This document shows, one piece after another, positions 27,375-36,198 of a stretch of 64,000 nt of DNA. Source of the stretch: Methylobacillus arboreus (lineage in GTDB: Bacteria > Pseudomonadota > Gammaproteobacteria > Burkholderiales > Methylophilaceae). Position 1 is the stretch's first letter. Every line of letters begins with the position of its first letter. The translations under genes and the position numbers were made by a program. Under the pieces are notes generated by a model that searched no databases, was not told the DNA's origin, and saw only the letters and a program-made list of their open reading frames with translations. The stretch lies in NCBI RefSeq assembly GCF_020532725.1, contig NZ_JAJAVC010000004.1:124001-188000 (forward strand), read 5' to 3'.

Positions 27375-28646
27375 TTACTTGGGTTTGACCCCGAGTTGCT
27401 TGAGTTTGCGGTAAAGGTGGGTGCGCTCCAGCTGCACGTTTTCCGCGACCTTGCTCATGTTGCCTCCGGCCTTGACGATGTGATGCTCAAAGTAGAGGCG
27501 CTCGAAATCGTCTCGCGCTTCCCTTAGTGGCCTTTCCAGATCAATTGCCAGGGAGATTGCGGCTACGCTGCCGGCATTTTCCTGATGCATCTGCGCAAAC
27601 TGCCCAGTCACACGGTTGACGTCAGCAAGCGTAATTTTCTCGCCCAGCGAGGTCTGCACCAAGTTACGGATGACACTGTCCAGCTGGGCGAGGTTGCCGG
27701 GCCAGTCGGCGTTGCGTAGGGCATTGAGCGCTGCTATGTCAAATTCGCGATAGGCTGCCTCGCCGGTTTCTACCATCAGAGTGACCATGGAGCGCGCAAG
27801 GTCGGGGATGTCTTCGCGATGATCTTCCAGCGCAGGCACACTGACCGTAGTGACCGACAGGGCCTGCAGCAGGTTGCTGTCAAACAGACCTTCCGCGACC
27901 AGTTGCGGCAAGGCTCGGGCGGTACCGCACACTACGCGAACATCATACTTCTCGGCCTTGGCGAGCATGAGCAGCAGGCCTTTCTGCTCGGTCTTGTTCA
28001 GGTCTGCCACTTCGGGGATGAAGAGCAGGCCGTCGCTGGCTTGTTCCAGCAACTCCAGCGGGGCGGAGGCCAGGCGTTCGGTTTCCCCAAGCTCCAGCCA
28101 GGTGGAGCCCGGCTGATGCAGGAAGCGGGCACAGAGTTCCAGGCCGCTGCCCTTGGCGCCAATCAGGAGCAGGGCGGATTTAAGGCTGGCTACCTGTTCC
28201 AGGCGTTGGCGCAGTTCCGTAATTACAGCGCTCTTGCCCAGGTTGACCAGGTTCATGTCAGAGCGGGGCAACTGTTCGCCATGCTTGAGTGCGGCATTGA
28301 CAGTCTTGAGTAGTTTTTGCAGGGCGATGGGCTTTTCCAGAAAATCGAACGCGCCGATGCGGGTAGCCTCGACGGCGGTATCAATGGTGCCGTGCCCGGA
28401 CATCATGACCACGGGCATGGTCAGTAGTCCGCCATTGCCCCATTCCTTGAGCAGGCTGATACCGTCGCAGTCCGGCATCCAGATATCCAGAAGCACCAGG
28501 TCCGGACGCGTCTGCTGGCGCCAGGTACGTGCTTCTGCCGCATTTTCGGCCAGGCGCACCTGGTAGCCTTCATCCTGCAAAATATCCCTTAACAATTCGC
28601 GAATGCCAATTTCGTCATCCACGACTAGCACTTGCCTTGCTGTCAT
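27375..28646 (-). CDS. ntrX: NtrX-like response regulator with degenerate AAA domain
   Basis: This 423-residue regulator has an N-terminal receiver domain (VVDDE, phospho-acceptor Asp54 in VLLDIWMPD, conserved Lys in EKPI) and a C-terminal Fis-type helix-turn-helix (NMSKVAENVQLERTHLYRKLKQLG). The middle corresponds to the sigma-54 AAA domain but is degenerate: the Walker A lysine is replaced (GAKGSGLE, residues 163-170), Walker B is FIPE instead of FLDE, and the GAFTGA loop is missing. It should thus not hydrolyse ATP or activate sigma-54 and may instead act as a simple DNA-binding regulator. It overlaps ntrY by 4 nt. Confidence 0.85.
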   Translation of the reverse strand: MTARQVLVVDDEIGIRELLRDILQDEGYQVRLAENAAEARTWRQQTRPDLVLLDIWMPDCDGISLLKEWGNGGLLTMPVVMMSGHGTIDTAVEATRIGAFDFLEKPIALQKLLKTVNAALKHGEQLPRSDMNLVNLGKSAVITELRQRLEQVASLKSALLLIGAKGSGLELCARFLHQPGSTWLELGETERLASAPLELLEQASDGLLFIPEVADLNKTEQKGLLLMLAKAEKYDVRVVCGTARALPQLVAEGLFDSNLLQALSVTTVSVPALEDHREDIPDLARSMVTLMVETGEAAYREFDIAALNALRNADWPGNLAQLDSVIRNLVQTSLGEKITLADVNRVTGQFAQMHQENAGSVAAISLAIDLERPLREARDDFERLYFEHHIVKAGGNMSKVAENVQLERTHLYRKLKQLGVKPK

Positions 28647-30769
28647 TGCTTGCGCTCCACTAATGGTATGGTGACGGTGACAATGGCACCGTCATGTTCC
28701 AGGTTTTCCACCTTGATACTGCCTTTGTGTTCTTCAATGATTTTCTTGACGATGGCGAGCCCCAGGCCCGTGCCGTGCCGCTTGGTGGTCATATAGGGTT
28801 CAAATGCGTGAGAGAGGATTTCCAGCGGGAAGCCTGTGCCATTGTCCTTGACGCAAAGTTTGACCCGGTCATCTATCAGCTTGCAGCTAATCACGATCTC
28901 CGGCTGCGGATGGCCTTCCAGCGCATCCTGCGCGTTTTGCAGCAGGTTATGCAGCACCTGGCGCAGCATGGTGGCATCGCCATGCACCTTGGGCAGCTCT
29001 GCCGGGATATCCACGGTAATGTGGGCATTCCCGGCCTCATACAATGCAAGCACATCCTGGATCAATTGCCTGAGGTCTACCGTATCAAGGCTTAATGCAG
29101 GCAGGCGCGCATATTCGCTGAATTCGTTGACCATAGTTTTCATGGCATTAACCTGGCTGACGATGGTGGCTGTCGCCCGGCTCAGCATCTCGGCATCGCT
29201 GGCATCCAGCTTGGCAGCCAGCTTGTGTTCCAGCCGCTCGGCGGATAGCTGGATGGGCGTCAGCGGGTTCTTGATTTCATGTGCCAGCCTGCGGGCTACC
29301 TCGGCCCAGGCAGCATCACGCTGGGCTTGCGCCATCTGCGTAATGTCGTCGAACACGACGACAAAACCGCCGTCAGGGCCATCTGGAAGGCGGGTGCCGC
29401 GTACCAGCAATACCTGTTTGCCCTGGCTGGTGCTGATCTCCATTTGCTCCTGCCATTCCGTGGCGGAGTCAGCCTTGAAGTATACCTGTATGCGGTTGAC
29501 GAAGCTGGCCAGTGTTTCCTGCTGGTGGGCGAGCATGTCTAATGGCTGGTTGATTGTGTCATCGCCCAACCGCACGCCAAGAATGTGGGATGCTGCATAG
29601 TTGAAGGTGCGTAATTGCCCGTGTTCGCCCAGCACCAGCACGCCGGAAGACAAGTGGGCGAGTATGGTTTCAAGATAGCCACGCGCCGCTTCCACCCGCG
29701 CGCGGTTGCGGTCGGCCGCCTGCGTGGCGTCATTGAGCTGCCGTGTCATGCTGTTGAATGACTGCACCAGAATGCCGAGCTCGTCCTTGCCGTGGGCGGG
29801 CAATACGGTGCTGTAATCGCCGCGGGCAATGGCACGCGTGCCTTCGGCGAGAATGCCGAGCGGGGCAGAGAGCCTGCGGCTCAACAAAAACGCGAATGCG
29901 ATGGAGGAAAGCATTGCAAGCATCAATACCAGGGTCAGGGTCAGGGCAAACACTTCCTTGAGCGATTCGCGGCTGAAGGAAAGCTCCTGGTAATCCTCAT
30001 AGACGTCCTGCACGGCTTCCGCGGTTTCCGACAGGGATTTGGGCACAGGTTGCAGCAATTGCAGGACACGCGTTTCGCCTGCCATGTCATTCATGGTGAC
30101 GGGCGCCAGCACACGCAGGTAAAGGCCTTTGCCGAGAATGGGTTCAATGACGCCATAAATGTGCTGACGGCCCTGCCGGAGCTGCGGGACGCTCGGCAGA
30201 TCTGGCAGAAAGCTGGATGGGTCACTGCTGGAAAACGCCAGGATGCGCCCCTGTACGGTCAACAGCACCGCATCGCGGACACTGCTTTTCTCGCGCAGGT
30301 CATTCAATACGCTCAAATGCAGGTTGCTGGGCTGGAATGCCAGCGACAGGGCCATGGTCTCAGCCTTGTCCTCCAGGTCGGAGAGCATGATGTCGAGCGC
30401 ACTCTGACCGAGCCGCAGGCCGCCCTCGAGCGCGGCCTCAACCTTGACGTTGAACCAAGACTCGATGGAGCGCGTAAGAAAATTCACTGATACCGCATAC
30501 ACGACCACGCCCGGGATAATCGCCATGAGGGCGAAACTGCCGAGCAGGCGCAACGTCAGGCGGCTGCCCATGATGCTGTTGCGCATCTGGCGGTACAGGC
30601 GCCAGAGCTGGATGCCAATCAGCACGATGAGCGAGACGGCAAGGGACAAGTTGAGTATCAGCAGCAGGTTGTAGTAATTGCCTGCCGATGCGGTCCGGGT
30701 GCTGGCATGGGAAAGCAGGTAAAGCAGAACCGCCCCCAAGGCCGCGCTGATAAAGACGATATACTTCAT
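28643..30769 (-). CDS. ntrY: NtrY-like sensor histidine kinase
   Basis: A 708-residue membrane sensor. Two helices near the N-terminus and another pair around residues 100 and 275-300 bracket a periplasmic region. These are followed by a HAMP linker (SRRLSAPLGILAEGTRAIARGDYSTVLP), a PAS domain (ILAHLSSGVLVLGEHG) and the kinase core. The phospho-accepting His497 lies in RRLAHEIKNPLTPIQL. The ATP-binding part has NLLQNAQDAL, VKDNGTGFP and GTGLGLAIVKKI. It would phosphorylate the NtrX-like partner in response to an unknown envelope or redox signal, an NtrY-type role inferred from family and operon order. Confidence 0.88.
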   Translation of the reverse strand: MKYIVFISAALGAVLLYLLSHASTRTASAGNYYNLLLILNLSLAVSLIVLIGIQLWRLYRQMRNSIMGSRLTLRLLGSFALMAIIPGVVVYAVSVNFLTRSIESWFNVKVEAALEGGLRLGQSALDIMLSDLEDKAETMALSLAFQPSNLHLSVLNDLREKSSVRDAVLLTVQGRILAFSSSDPSSFLPDLPSVPQLRQGRQHIYGVIEPILGKGLYLRVLAPVTMNDMAGETRVLQLLQPVPKSLSETAEAVQDVYEDYQELSFSRESLKEVFALTLTLVLMLAMLSSIAFAFLLSRRLSAPLGILAEGTRAIARGDYSTVLPAHGKDELGILVQSFNSMTRQLNDATQAADRNRARVEAARGYLETILAHLSSGVLVLGEHGQLRTFNYAASHILGVRLGDDTINQPLDMLAHQQETLASFVNRIQVYFKADSATEWQEQMEISTSQGKQVLLVRGTRLPDGPDGGFVVVFDDITQMAQAQRDAAWAEVARRLAHEIKNPLTPIQLSAERLEHKLAAKLDASDAEMLSRATATIVSQVNAMKTMVNEFSEYARLPALSLDTVDLRQLIQDVLALYEAGNAHITVDIPAELPKVHGDATMLRQVLHNLLQNAQDALEGHPQPEIVISCKLIDDRVKLCVKDNGTGFPLEILSHAFEPYMTTKRHGTGLGLAIVKKIIEEHKGSIKVENLEHDGAIVTVTIPLVERKQ

Positions 30770-30775
30770 ATTGGT

Positions 30776-31357
30776 CTACTGATTGAGTGCCGGTGTCCAG
30801 CGGAAGCGCTCGGATACCATGTTCCAATCCTCCGAACTCAAGGTGTCCACCTGCAATGCCTTGGGCAGTTTGGATTGATCGAGGCGCATGCGCAGTCCGG
30901 CCTGATAGTTTTCACCTTTCTTCAGCAAGCTGTCATCCAGTACCTGCCAGTTTCTCAGGTGTGACAACTCGTCCTTGGCTTCCTGGATGCTGGTGAAGGA
31001 GAGCTGATGGCCGTCACGGTTGACCAGGTACTGCCGGGACAAGGCATGGTAGCTCAGGGATACTTTGCTGGTGAGGCTGGTGATCTCATCATCAAACCAG
31101 TAGCGACGCGGTAATACCAGCTGGAACTCCACGAGGAAATTCAGCGGCATGCCCTTGTTGATGGCTTCTTCCAGAGCCGGGCTGAGGGTTATCCCAAAAT
31201 CGGCATCAAGCAGGTAAGCGCCTTCCTCGGTTGCAACAAGCTCTGCAGAATTGATTTCCAGGCTGCTCTGGCTGGCAATGGCTTGCCAGCTAAAAAAAGC
31301 TAACAATAATAGGAACAGCCTAAACTTTTTGCAGCAAAGCGTAAAAGAAGCCGTCAT
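30776..31357 (-). CDS. DUF4390 secreted protein
   Basis: A 193-residue protein with a signal peptide (KFRLFLLLLAFFSWQAIAS) and the DUF4390 pattern: LEINSAELVATEEGAYLLDADFGITLSPALEEAINKG, VLPRRYWFDDEI, YHALSRQYLVNRDG. It is found between rsmB and ntrY in many betaproteobacteria. The periplasmic location beside a membrane kinase suggests, but does not prove, a part in the NtrY signalling circuit. Its start overlaps the end of rsmB by 38 nt, and it is followed by ntrY after 6 nt. Confidence 0.8.
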   Translation of the reverse strand: MTASFTLCCKKFRLFLLLLAFFSWQAIASQSSLEINSAELVATEEGAYLLDADFGITLSPALEEAINKGMPLNFLVEFQLVLPRRYWFDDEITSLTSKVSLSYHALSRQYLVNRDGHQLSFTSIQEAKDELSHLRNWQVLDDSLLKKGENYQAGLRMRLDQSKLPKALQVDTLSSEDWNMVSERFRWTPALNQ

Positions 31358-32597
31358 GTTCTGTACCGGGGAGTAGTTGTCCTTGGTTTGATTGTAGTGC
31401 GGTATGCTTCAAAGGCAGCAGGCGCGCATCGGATTGGACATGCAGGAACTGCTCTATCTGCTGCCGGTTTTCTTCATGGAATACCGAGCATGTCACGTAA
31501 AGCAATTTACCACCCTTTGCCAACAGTCGCCACAAGCCCTGCAATATCACCTGCTGCTGTTTGGCAAATGTCATGACATCCTGTTCGCGCCGCAGCCACT
31601 TGATATCCACATGACGGCGCACGATACCGGACGCGGTACAGGGCACGTCCGCGAGGATGCGGTCATACGATATGCCATCCCACCAGGCATCCGGCGCGCT
31701 GGCATCGCCTTGTACTAGTGCGGCCTGCAGGCCAAGACGGTCAAGGTTCTGCTGGACGCGCTGCAGGCGGCTGGCGTCATTATCCATGGCGGTCATCTGT
31801 ACATCGGCAAGCTCCAGCACATGCCCGGTCTTGCCGCCCGGGGCGCAGCAGGCGTCCAGCACGCGCATACCGTCAGCCACATCCAGCGCCAACGCAGCAA
31901 ATTGTGCTCCCCAGTCCTGCACCGAGGCGTGTCCCTGTTCAAAGCCAGGCAGGCGGCTCACGGGGACGGGACGTTCCAGCATAATCGCTTGCACATCCAG
32001 CGCATGGGCATTGAGGTCTTCTGCTTGCAGGGCGTGCAGGTAGTCCTCCGAACTGCCATGGCGGCGGTTCACGCGCAATGTCATCGGCGGGTGCTGGTTG
32101 CCGGCGTCTAGTATGGATTGCCAGTGTTCTGGGTATTGCTGCTTGAGTTTGTTGATCCACCATTGCGGATATGAATATTGTGCTGCTTCATTGCTGGCGA
32201 GCCGCTGTTCCAATACATCCTTCTGGCGCAGGAAGTTGCGCAGGACGGCATTGACCAGGCCTTTGGCCCAGGTCTTCCTGGTTTTTGCAGCGGCAAGCAC
32301 GGCCTGGTTGACGACGGTATGCGAGCCTGCCTTGTCGTAACTGAGTTGGTAAAGGCTTACCAGCAGTAAATGATGAATAAAGGCATCACTCAACGGCTTT
32401 TGCAGCAATTGCTTGAGGAAAGCTTCAAGCCGGGCGTAGAAACGCAAGGTGCCGTAAGCCAGATCCTGACTTGCGGCACGTTGTTGCGGTGTAATGTCGC
32501 GATGCTGCTGGAATAACTCTTCCAGCACCACGGACAGGTTGCGGCCAACAAGCACTTGCCCAACCGCTTGTGCGGCAAGCTGCTGAGAAACCTGCAC
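31320..32597 (-). CDS. rsmB: 16S rRNA (cytosine-967-C5)-methyltransferase
   Basis: RsmB (Sun) methylates C967 of 16S rRNA with SAM. The 425-residue protein has an N-terminal NusB-like domain (LSDAFIHHLLLVSLYQLSYDKAGSHTVVNQAV) and a catalytic domain with the SAM motif LDACCAPGGKTGHVLEL and the two cysteines of the mechanism, in DVPCTASGIVRRHVDIKW and TCSVFHEEN. The neighbouring def-fmt-htpX genes upstream match the usual location of this gene. It overlaps the DUF4390 gene by 38 nt. Confidence 0.92.
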   Translation of the reverse strand: MQVSQQLAAQAVGQVLVGRNLSVVLEELFQQHRDITPQQRAASQDLAYGTLRFYARLEAFLKQLLQKPLSDAFIHHLLLVSLYQLSYDKAGSHTVVNQAVLAAAKTRKTWAKGLVNAVLRNFLRQKDVLEQRLASNEAAQYSYPQWWINKLKQQYPEHWQSILDAGNQHPPMTLRVNRRHGSSEDYLHALQAEDLNAHALDVQAIMLERPVPVSRLPGFEQGHASVQDWGAQFAALALDVADGMRVLDACCAPGGKTGHVLELADVQMTAMDNDASRLQRVQQNLDRLGLQAALVQGDASAPDAWWDGISYDRILADVPCTASGIVRRHVDIKWLRREQDVMTFAKQQQVILQGLWRLLAKGGKLLYVTCSVFHEENRQQIEQFLHVQSDARLLPLKHTALQSNQGQLLPGTEHDGFFYALLQKV

Positions 32598-32600
32598 GGG

Positions 32601-33440
32601 CTAGACTGCCATCGCCATGAGGCGCGCGATGCGTTCTTCAGTTTGGGGGTGCGTGCTGAACAGGCCCTTGATACCGTCCGTGGAGAGTGGGTTGATGATC
32701 ATCATCTGCGCGGTTTCGGGATGCTGTTCGGTCGTTTCCAGCGGAATCTTGCGCGCATAATTGTGTATCTTTTGCAGCGCGGCGGCGAGCGCGGTCGGGT
32801 CGTTACAGATTTGGGCACCCGCACGGTCTGCCTCGAATTCACGCGCACGCGAGATGGCCATCTGGATCAGCATGGCGGCTATCGGTGCCAAAATCATGAT
32901 CAGCAGGGCGACAGCGGGATGAACGCCACGGTCACGGCCATGGGCGAACAGCATGCCGAACTGCGCAATCGAGGAGATTGCTCCGGCAATGGTGGCGGAA
33001 ATGGTCGAGATCAGGGTGTCGCGGTGTTTGACGTGGGCAAGTTCGTGCGCCATCACCCCATGCAATTCACGCTGGGTAAGGATACGCATGATGCCGGTGG
33101 TCGCGGCTACTGCGGCATTCTCGGGATTTCGGCCAGTGGCAAAGGCGTTTGGCTGATTCTCGTCGATGATGTAGACCTTGGGCATGGGCAGATTGGCATT
33201 TTGCGCCAGTTCCCGCACCATGTTGTAGAACTCGGGCGCCGTGCTTGCATCGACTTCGCGCGCGTTGTACATCTTGAGCACGGCCTTGTCGGAGAACCAG
33301 TAGGCATAAATATTCATTGCTCCTGCCAGCAGCAGGGCAATCATCATGCCGCCTGCGCCGCCCAGTGCAGCGCCTACCGAGCCAAACAGCACGACTATCC
33401 CCGCCATGAGGATAGAAGTCTTCAGCCAGTTACCTACCAT
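32601..33440 (-). CDS. htpX: HtpX-type zinc metalloprotease
   Basis: This 279-residue M48 protease has several N-terminal and middle transmembrane segments and the zinc motif HELAH (His132, Glu133, His136) in [15 protein letters not shown]. It also has the downstream glutamate of the [13 protein letters not shown] motif. HtpX degrades misfolded inner-membrane proteins together with FtsH. It lies between fmt and rsmB on the same strand, four nucleotides before rsmB, so the two probably share a transcript. The 138-nt gap to fmt is long enough for its own promoter, although none is clear. Confidence 0.93.
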   Translation of the reverse strand: MVGNWLKTSILMAGIVVLFGSVGAALGGAGGMMIALLLAGAMNIYAYWFSDKAVLKMYNAREVDASTAPEFYNMVRELAQNANLPMPKVYIIDENQPNAFATGRNPENAAVAATTGIMRILTQRELHGVMAHELAHVKHRDTLISTISATIAGAISSIAQFGMLFAHGRDRGVHPAVALLIMILAPIAAMLIQMAISRAREFEADRAGAQICNDPTALAAALQKIHNYARKIPLETTEQHPETAQMMIINPLSTDGIKGLFSTHPQTEERIARLMAMAV

Positions 33441-33578
33441 TGTCCATCACTCCAATCTGAAATTCATTACATGCGGCAGAACCGCCGCGATTCTCCACTT
33501 AGATAGTGGTCAAAGGGAAAAATTCAAGCGCTGGCACGGCTTGTTGCAAGGATGGGATAAAGTTGTTCCAGCGTATAT

Positions 33579-34505
33579 CTATTCGCCAAATTTATCGCCG
33601 AGTGCCAGGGGATGTCCGGCCAGGAAATCCCTGGCTTTCAGGCGTTTGCCGCCCGGCATTTGCAGCTCTTCGATGTTAAGGAGGCCGCTGCCGCACCCGA
33701 CGGTGATGCCGTCGCCCACAGCTACAATGGTTCCAGCGCTGGCTGTGCCGGGCAGGGCATGCGCCATCCAGATACGGCAGGTTTCACCCTTGAGCGCACT
33801 TTGCGCAACAGGGAACGGATTGAAAGCACGTACCTGGCGCGATAGTTCCTCTGCGCTTTCGTGCCAGTCGATGGCGGCTTCTGATTTTTGCAGTTTTTCT
33901 GCATAGGTGACCAGGGCCTCGTCTTGCGGTTCTGCCTCCAGCCTGCCTTCGCGCTGCAGTTGATTCATGGCTTGCAGCATCAGGTCTGCCCCGATTTTCG
34001 CCAGGCCGTCATGCAGGCTCTGCGCCGTATCCCGTTCGCTAATAGGCAAGACGCCGCGCAATATCATGGCGCCCGCATCCAGCGCAGGCACTACTTCCAT
34101 GATGGTGACGCCGGTTTCCTTGTCGCCTGTTAACAGGGCGCGCTGTATTGGCGCTGCACCACGCCAGCGAGGCAAAAGCGAGGCATGAATGTTGAAGCAG
34201 CCATGACGCGGCATATCGAGCACAGCAGTGGGAATGATGAGGCCATAGGCCGCGACGACGAGGGCATCCGCGTTTTCCGCTGCAATCCTTGCCTGCACGG
34301 CTTGGTCCTTGAGGGTTTCCGGTTGCAGTACCGGGATGCCGTGTTCCAGTGCCAGGCTTTTCACCGGGCTGGGCTTGAGCTTCATGCCGCGCCCGGCCGG
34401 CCGGTCTGGTTGCGTCAGCACCAGGCTGACTTCATGCGATGATTGGATCAGTGCGGCCAGTGCTGGCACCGCAAACTCCGGGGTTCCGGCATAGATGATT
34501 TTCAT
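33579..34505 (-). CDS. fmt: Methionyl-tRNA formyltransferase
   Basis: Fmt adds a formyl group to initiator Met-tRNA using 10-formyltetrahydrofolate. The 308-residue product begins MKIIYAGTPEFAVPALAAL, the conserved start that fixes ATG 34505 and rejects a longer frame. It contains VAAYGLIIPTAVLDMPRHGCFNIHASLLPRWRGAAPIQRAL, the active-site loop; this run is conserved throughout the family. A C-terminal OB-fold domain follows from about residue 205. It lies 10 nt after def, the gene for the enzyme that later removes the formyl group. Confidence 0.95.
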   Translation of the reverse strand: MKIIYAGTPEFAVPALAALIQSSHEVSLVLTQPDRPAGRGMKLKPSPVKSLALEHGIPVLQPETLKDQAVQARIAAENADALVVAAYGLIIPTAVLDMPRHGCFNIHASLLPRWRGAAPIQRALLTGDKETGVTIMEVVPALDAGAMILRGVLPISERDTAQSLHDGLAKIGADLMLQAMNQLQREGRLEAEPQDEALVTYAEKLQKSEAAIDWHESAEELSRQVRAFNPFPVAQSALKGETCRIWMAHALPGTASAGTIVAVGDGITVGCGSGLLNIEELQMPGGKRLKARDFLAGHPLALGDKFGE

Positions 34506-34515
34506 GTGGGATCGA

Positions 34516-35019
34516 TCAGGCGCGCTCGCGTTGGCGCTTCTTGAATTTATTCTTGATGCGGTTCTGCTTGAGGCTGGAAAGATATTCGACAAATACCTTG
34601 CCCAGCAGGTGGTCTATTTCATGCTGGATGCAGACCGCGAGCAAGCCTTCAGCCTCAAGCGTGAAGGGCGTGCCGTGCTCGTCGAGCGCTTCTACTGTGA
34701 CGGTTGCGGCACGTGTGACGGTGTCGTAGACGCCAGGCACCGAGAGGCAGCCTTCCTCGTATTGCTGGGTGCCGCACTTGCTGAGGATCTTCGGGTTGAT
34801 GAACACCCTCAGTTCGTTCTTGTCCTCGGAAAGGTCCATGACGATGATCTGCTTGTGCACGTCGACCTGGGTGGCAGCGAGGCCAATGCCCGGGGCATCG
34901 TACATGGTTTCTGCCATGTCGCGCACCAGTTGCCTGATTTCGTCATTGACTTCTTTGACAGGTGCGGCCACTTTGTGCAGGCGCGGATCGGGGTAGATTA
35001 GTATGTCTAAAATTGCCAT
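34516..35019 (-). CDS. def: Peptide deformylase
   Basis: This 167-residue metalloenzyme removes the N-formyl group from new proteins. All three motifs are present: GIGLAATQ (residues 44-51), EGCLSVPG with Cys91, and HEIDH with His133, Glu134 and His137. It is the first gene of the minus-strand block def-fmt-htpX-rsmB-DUF4390-ntrY-ntrX, and it diverges from the LysM gene across 91 nt that may carry promoters for both. Confidence 0.95.
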   Translation of the reverse strand: MAILDILIYPDPRLHKVAAPVKEVNDEIRQLVRDMAETMYDAPGIGLAATQVDVHKQIIVMDLSEDKNELRVFINPKILSKCGTQQYEEGCLSVPGVYDTVTRAATVTVEALDEHGTPFTLEAEGLLAVCIQHEIDHLLGKVFVEYLSSLKQNRIKNKFKKRQRERA

Positions 35020-35110
35020 AAAAGCTTGCTTGTTTAATAGAGTGAATGCAGAATCCAGTGCAAGTTACAGAATATTAAATGAATCTCTGCTCCTGCCGTA
35101 ATTACATATT

Positions 35111-36172
35111 ATGTATAAACACATTATAACGCTGCTCATGCTTTGTTGCCCCATTTTGCCTGCCTTGGCGGATGAGGTAAAGCTGCAAGCCAATCATCCT
35201 GACCGTTATGTCGTCGTCAAGGGAGACACGCTGTGGGGGATCTCCGGACGCTTCCTCAAGGATCCCTGGCAGTGGCCGCAGGTATGGAAGATGAACCGCG
35301 AACAGATCAAGAACCCGCATCTGATCTATCCTGGAGATGTCGTGGTGCTGGATACCAGCAGCGGTTCGCCGGAACTGCGCCTGCTACGTGAGACGGTCGC
35401 CAATCCCGAGGTTGCGCTCTCCCCTGGCATCCGTACAGAAAAACTTGAGGCCGAGGCGATTCCCGCCATTTCACCCAGTGTCATTGCGCCGTTCCTGAGC
35501 CAGCCGCTCATCATCGAAAACGATGGATTGAAGGATGCCCCCAGCATTGTAGCCGGGCCGGAAAACCGCGTGGTATTGAGCCCAGGCTCCCGTGTCTATG
35601 TTGACAAGATCGCCGAGGGCGAAGGGACATTGTGGAACATCTACCGTGCCGGCAAGACTTATATTGACCCCGAAAACAAGGCTGTGCTTGGTACGGAAGC
35701 GATTTACCTGGGGGATGCCCGGATCACCAAGTATGGCGAGCCTGCCAGCGGAGAGATCGTGAGCGCCAAGGAGGAAATCTTTGCCAACGACAAGCTGGTG
35801 GCCGCACCAGAAAACCTGCAAACCAACTTTATCCCTAGGGCGCCGGAAACCGCAACCAAGGGGCGCATCCTGTCCATTTATGGCGGTGTGGCTGAGGCAG
35901 GGCGTAACACGATTATTGCCATCAGCCGTGGCGAGAATGACGGATTGGAGCAAGGCCACGTGCTGGCCATCAATCGCAATGGCCGGGTAATCAAGAACCC
36001 GAAGTATGACAAGAAAAACAAGGACAAGTCGGCAGAGCCGGAAAATATCAAGCTGCCTAATGAGCGCATTGGGCTGGCGATGGTCTTCCGCACTTTTGAC
36101 AAAATCTCCTATGCCTTGATCGTGCAGGCCACCGAACCAGTCAATGTGCTGGATGTGGTGGAGACGCCATAG
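35111..36172 (+). CDS. LysM-domain envelope protein
   Basis: A 353-residue secreted protein. After a signal peptide (IITLLMLCCPILPALA) comes a LysM domain, about residues 31-78 (YVVVKGDTLWGISGRFLKDPW, then NPHLIYPGDVVVL), which binds peptidoglycan. The rest includes repeats of a putative beta-rich fold (SRGENDGLEQGHVLAI) and a lysine-rich insert. Proteins of this kind occur just before dprA in many beta- and gammaproteobacteria. The function is probably structural or a part of cell-wall maintenance. The next gene, dprA, starts within a few dozen nucleotides. Confidence 0.85.
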   Translation: MYKHIITLLMLCCPILPALADEVKLQANHPDRYVVVKGDTLWGISGRFLKDPWQWPQVWKMNREQIKNPHLIYPGDVVVLDTSSGSPELRLLRETVANPEVALSPGIRTEKLEAEAIPAISPSVIAPFLSQPLIIENDGLKDAPSIVAGPENRVVLSPGSRVYVDKIAEGEGTLWNIYRAGKTYIDPENKAVLGTEAIYLGDARITKYGEPASGEIVSAKEEIFANDKLVAAPENLQTNFIPRAPETATKGRILSIYGGVAEAGRNTIIAISRGENDGLEQGHVLAINRNGRVIKNPKYDKKNKDKSAEPENIKLPNERIGLAMVFRTFDKISYALIVQATEPVNVLDVVETP

Positions 36173-36198
36173 GCGGCACCAGCCATGATGAGGCCGGG

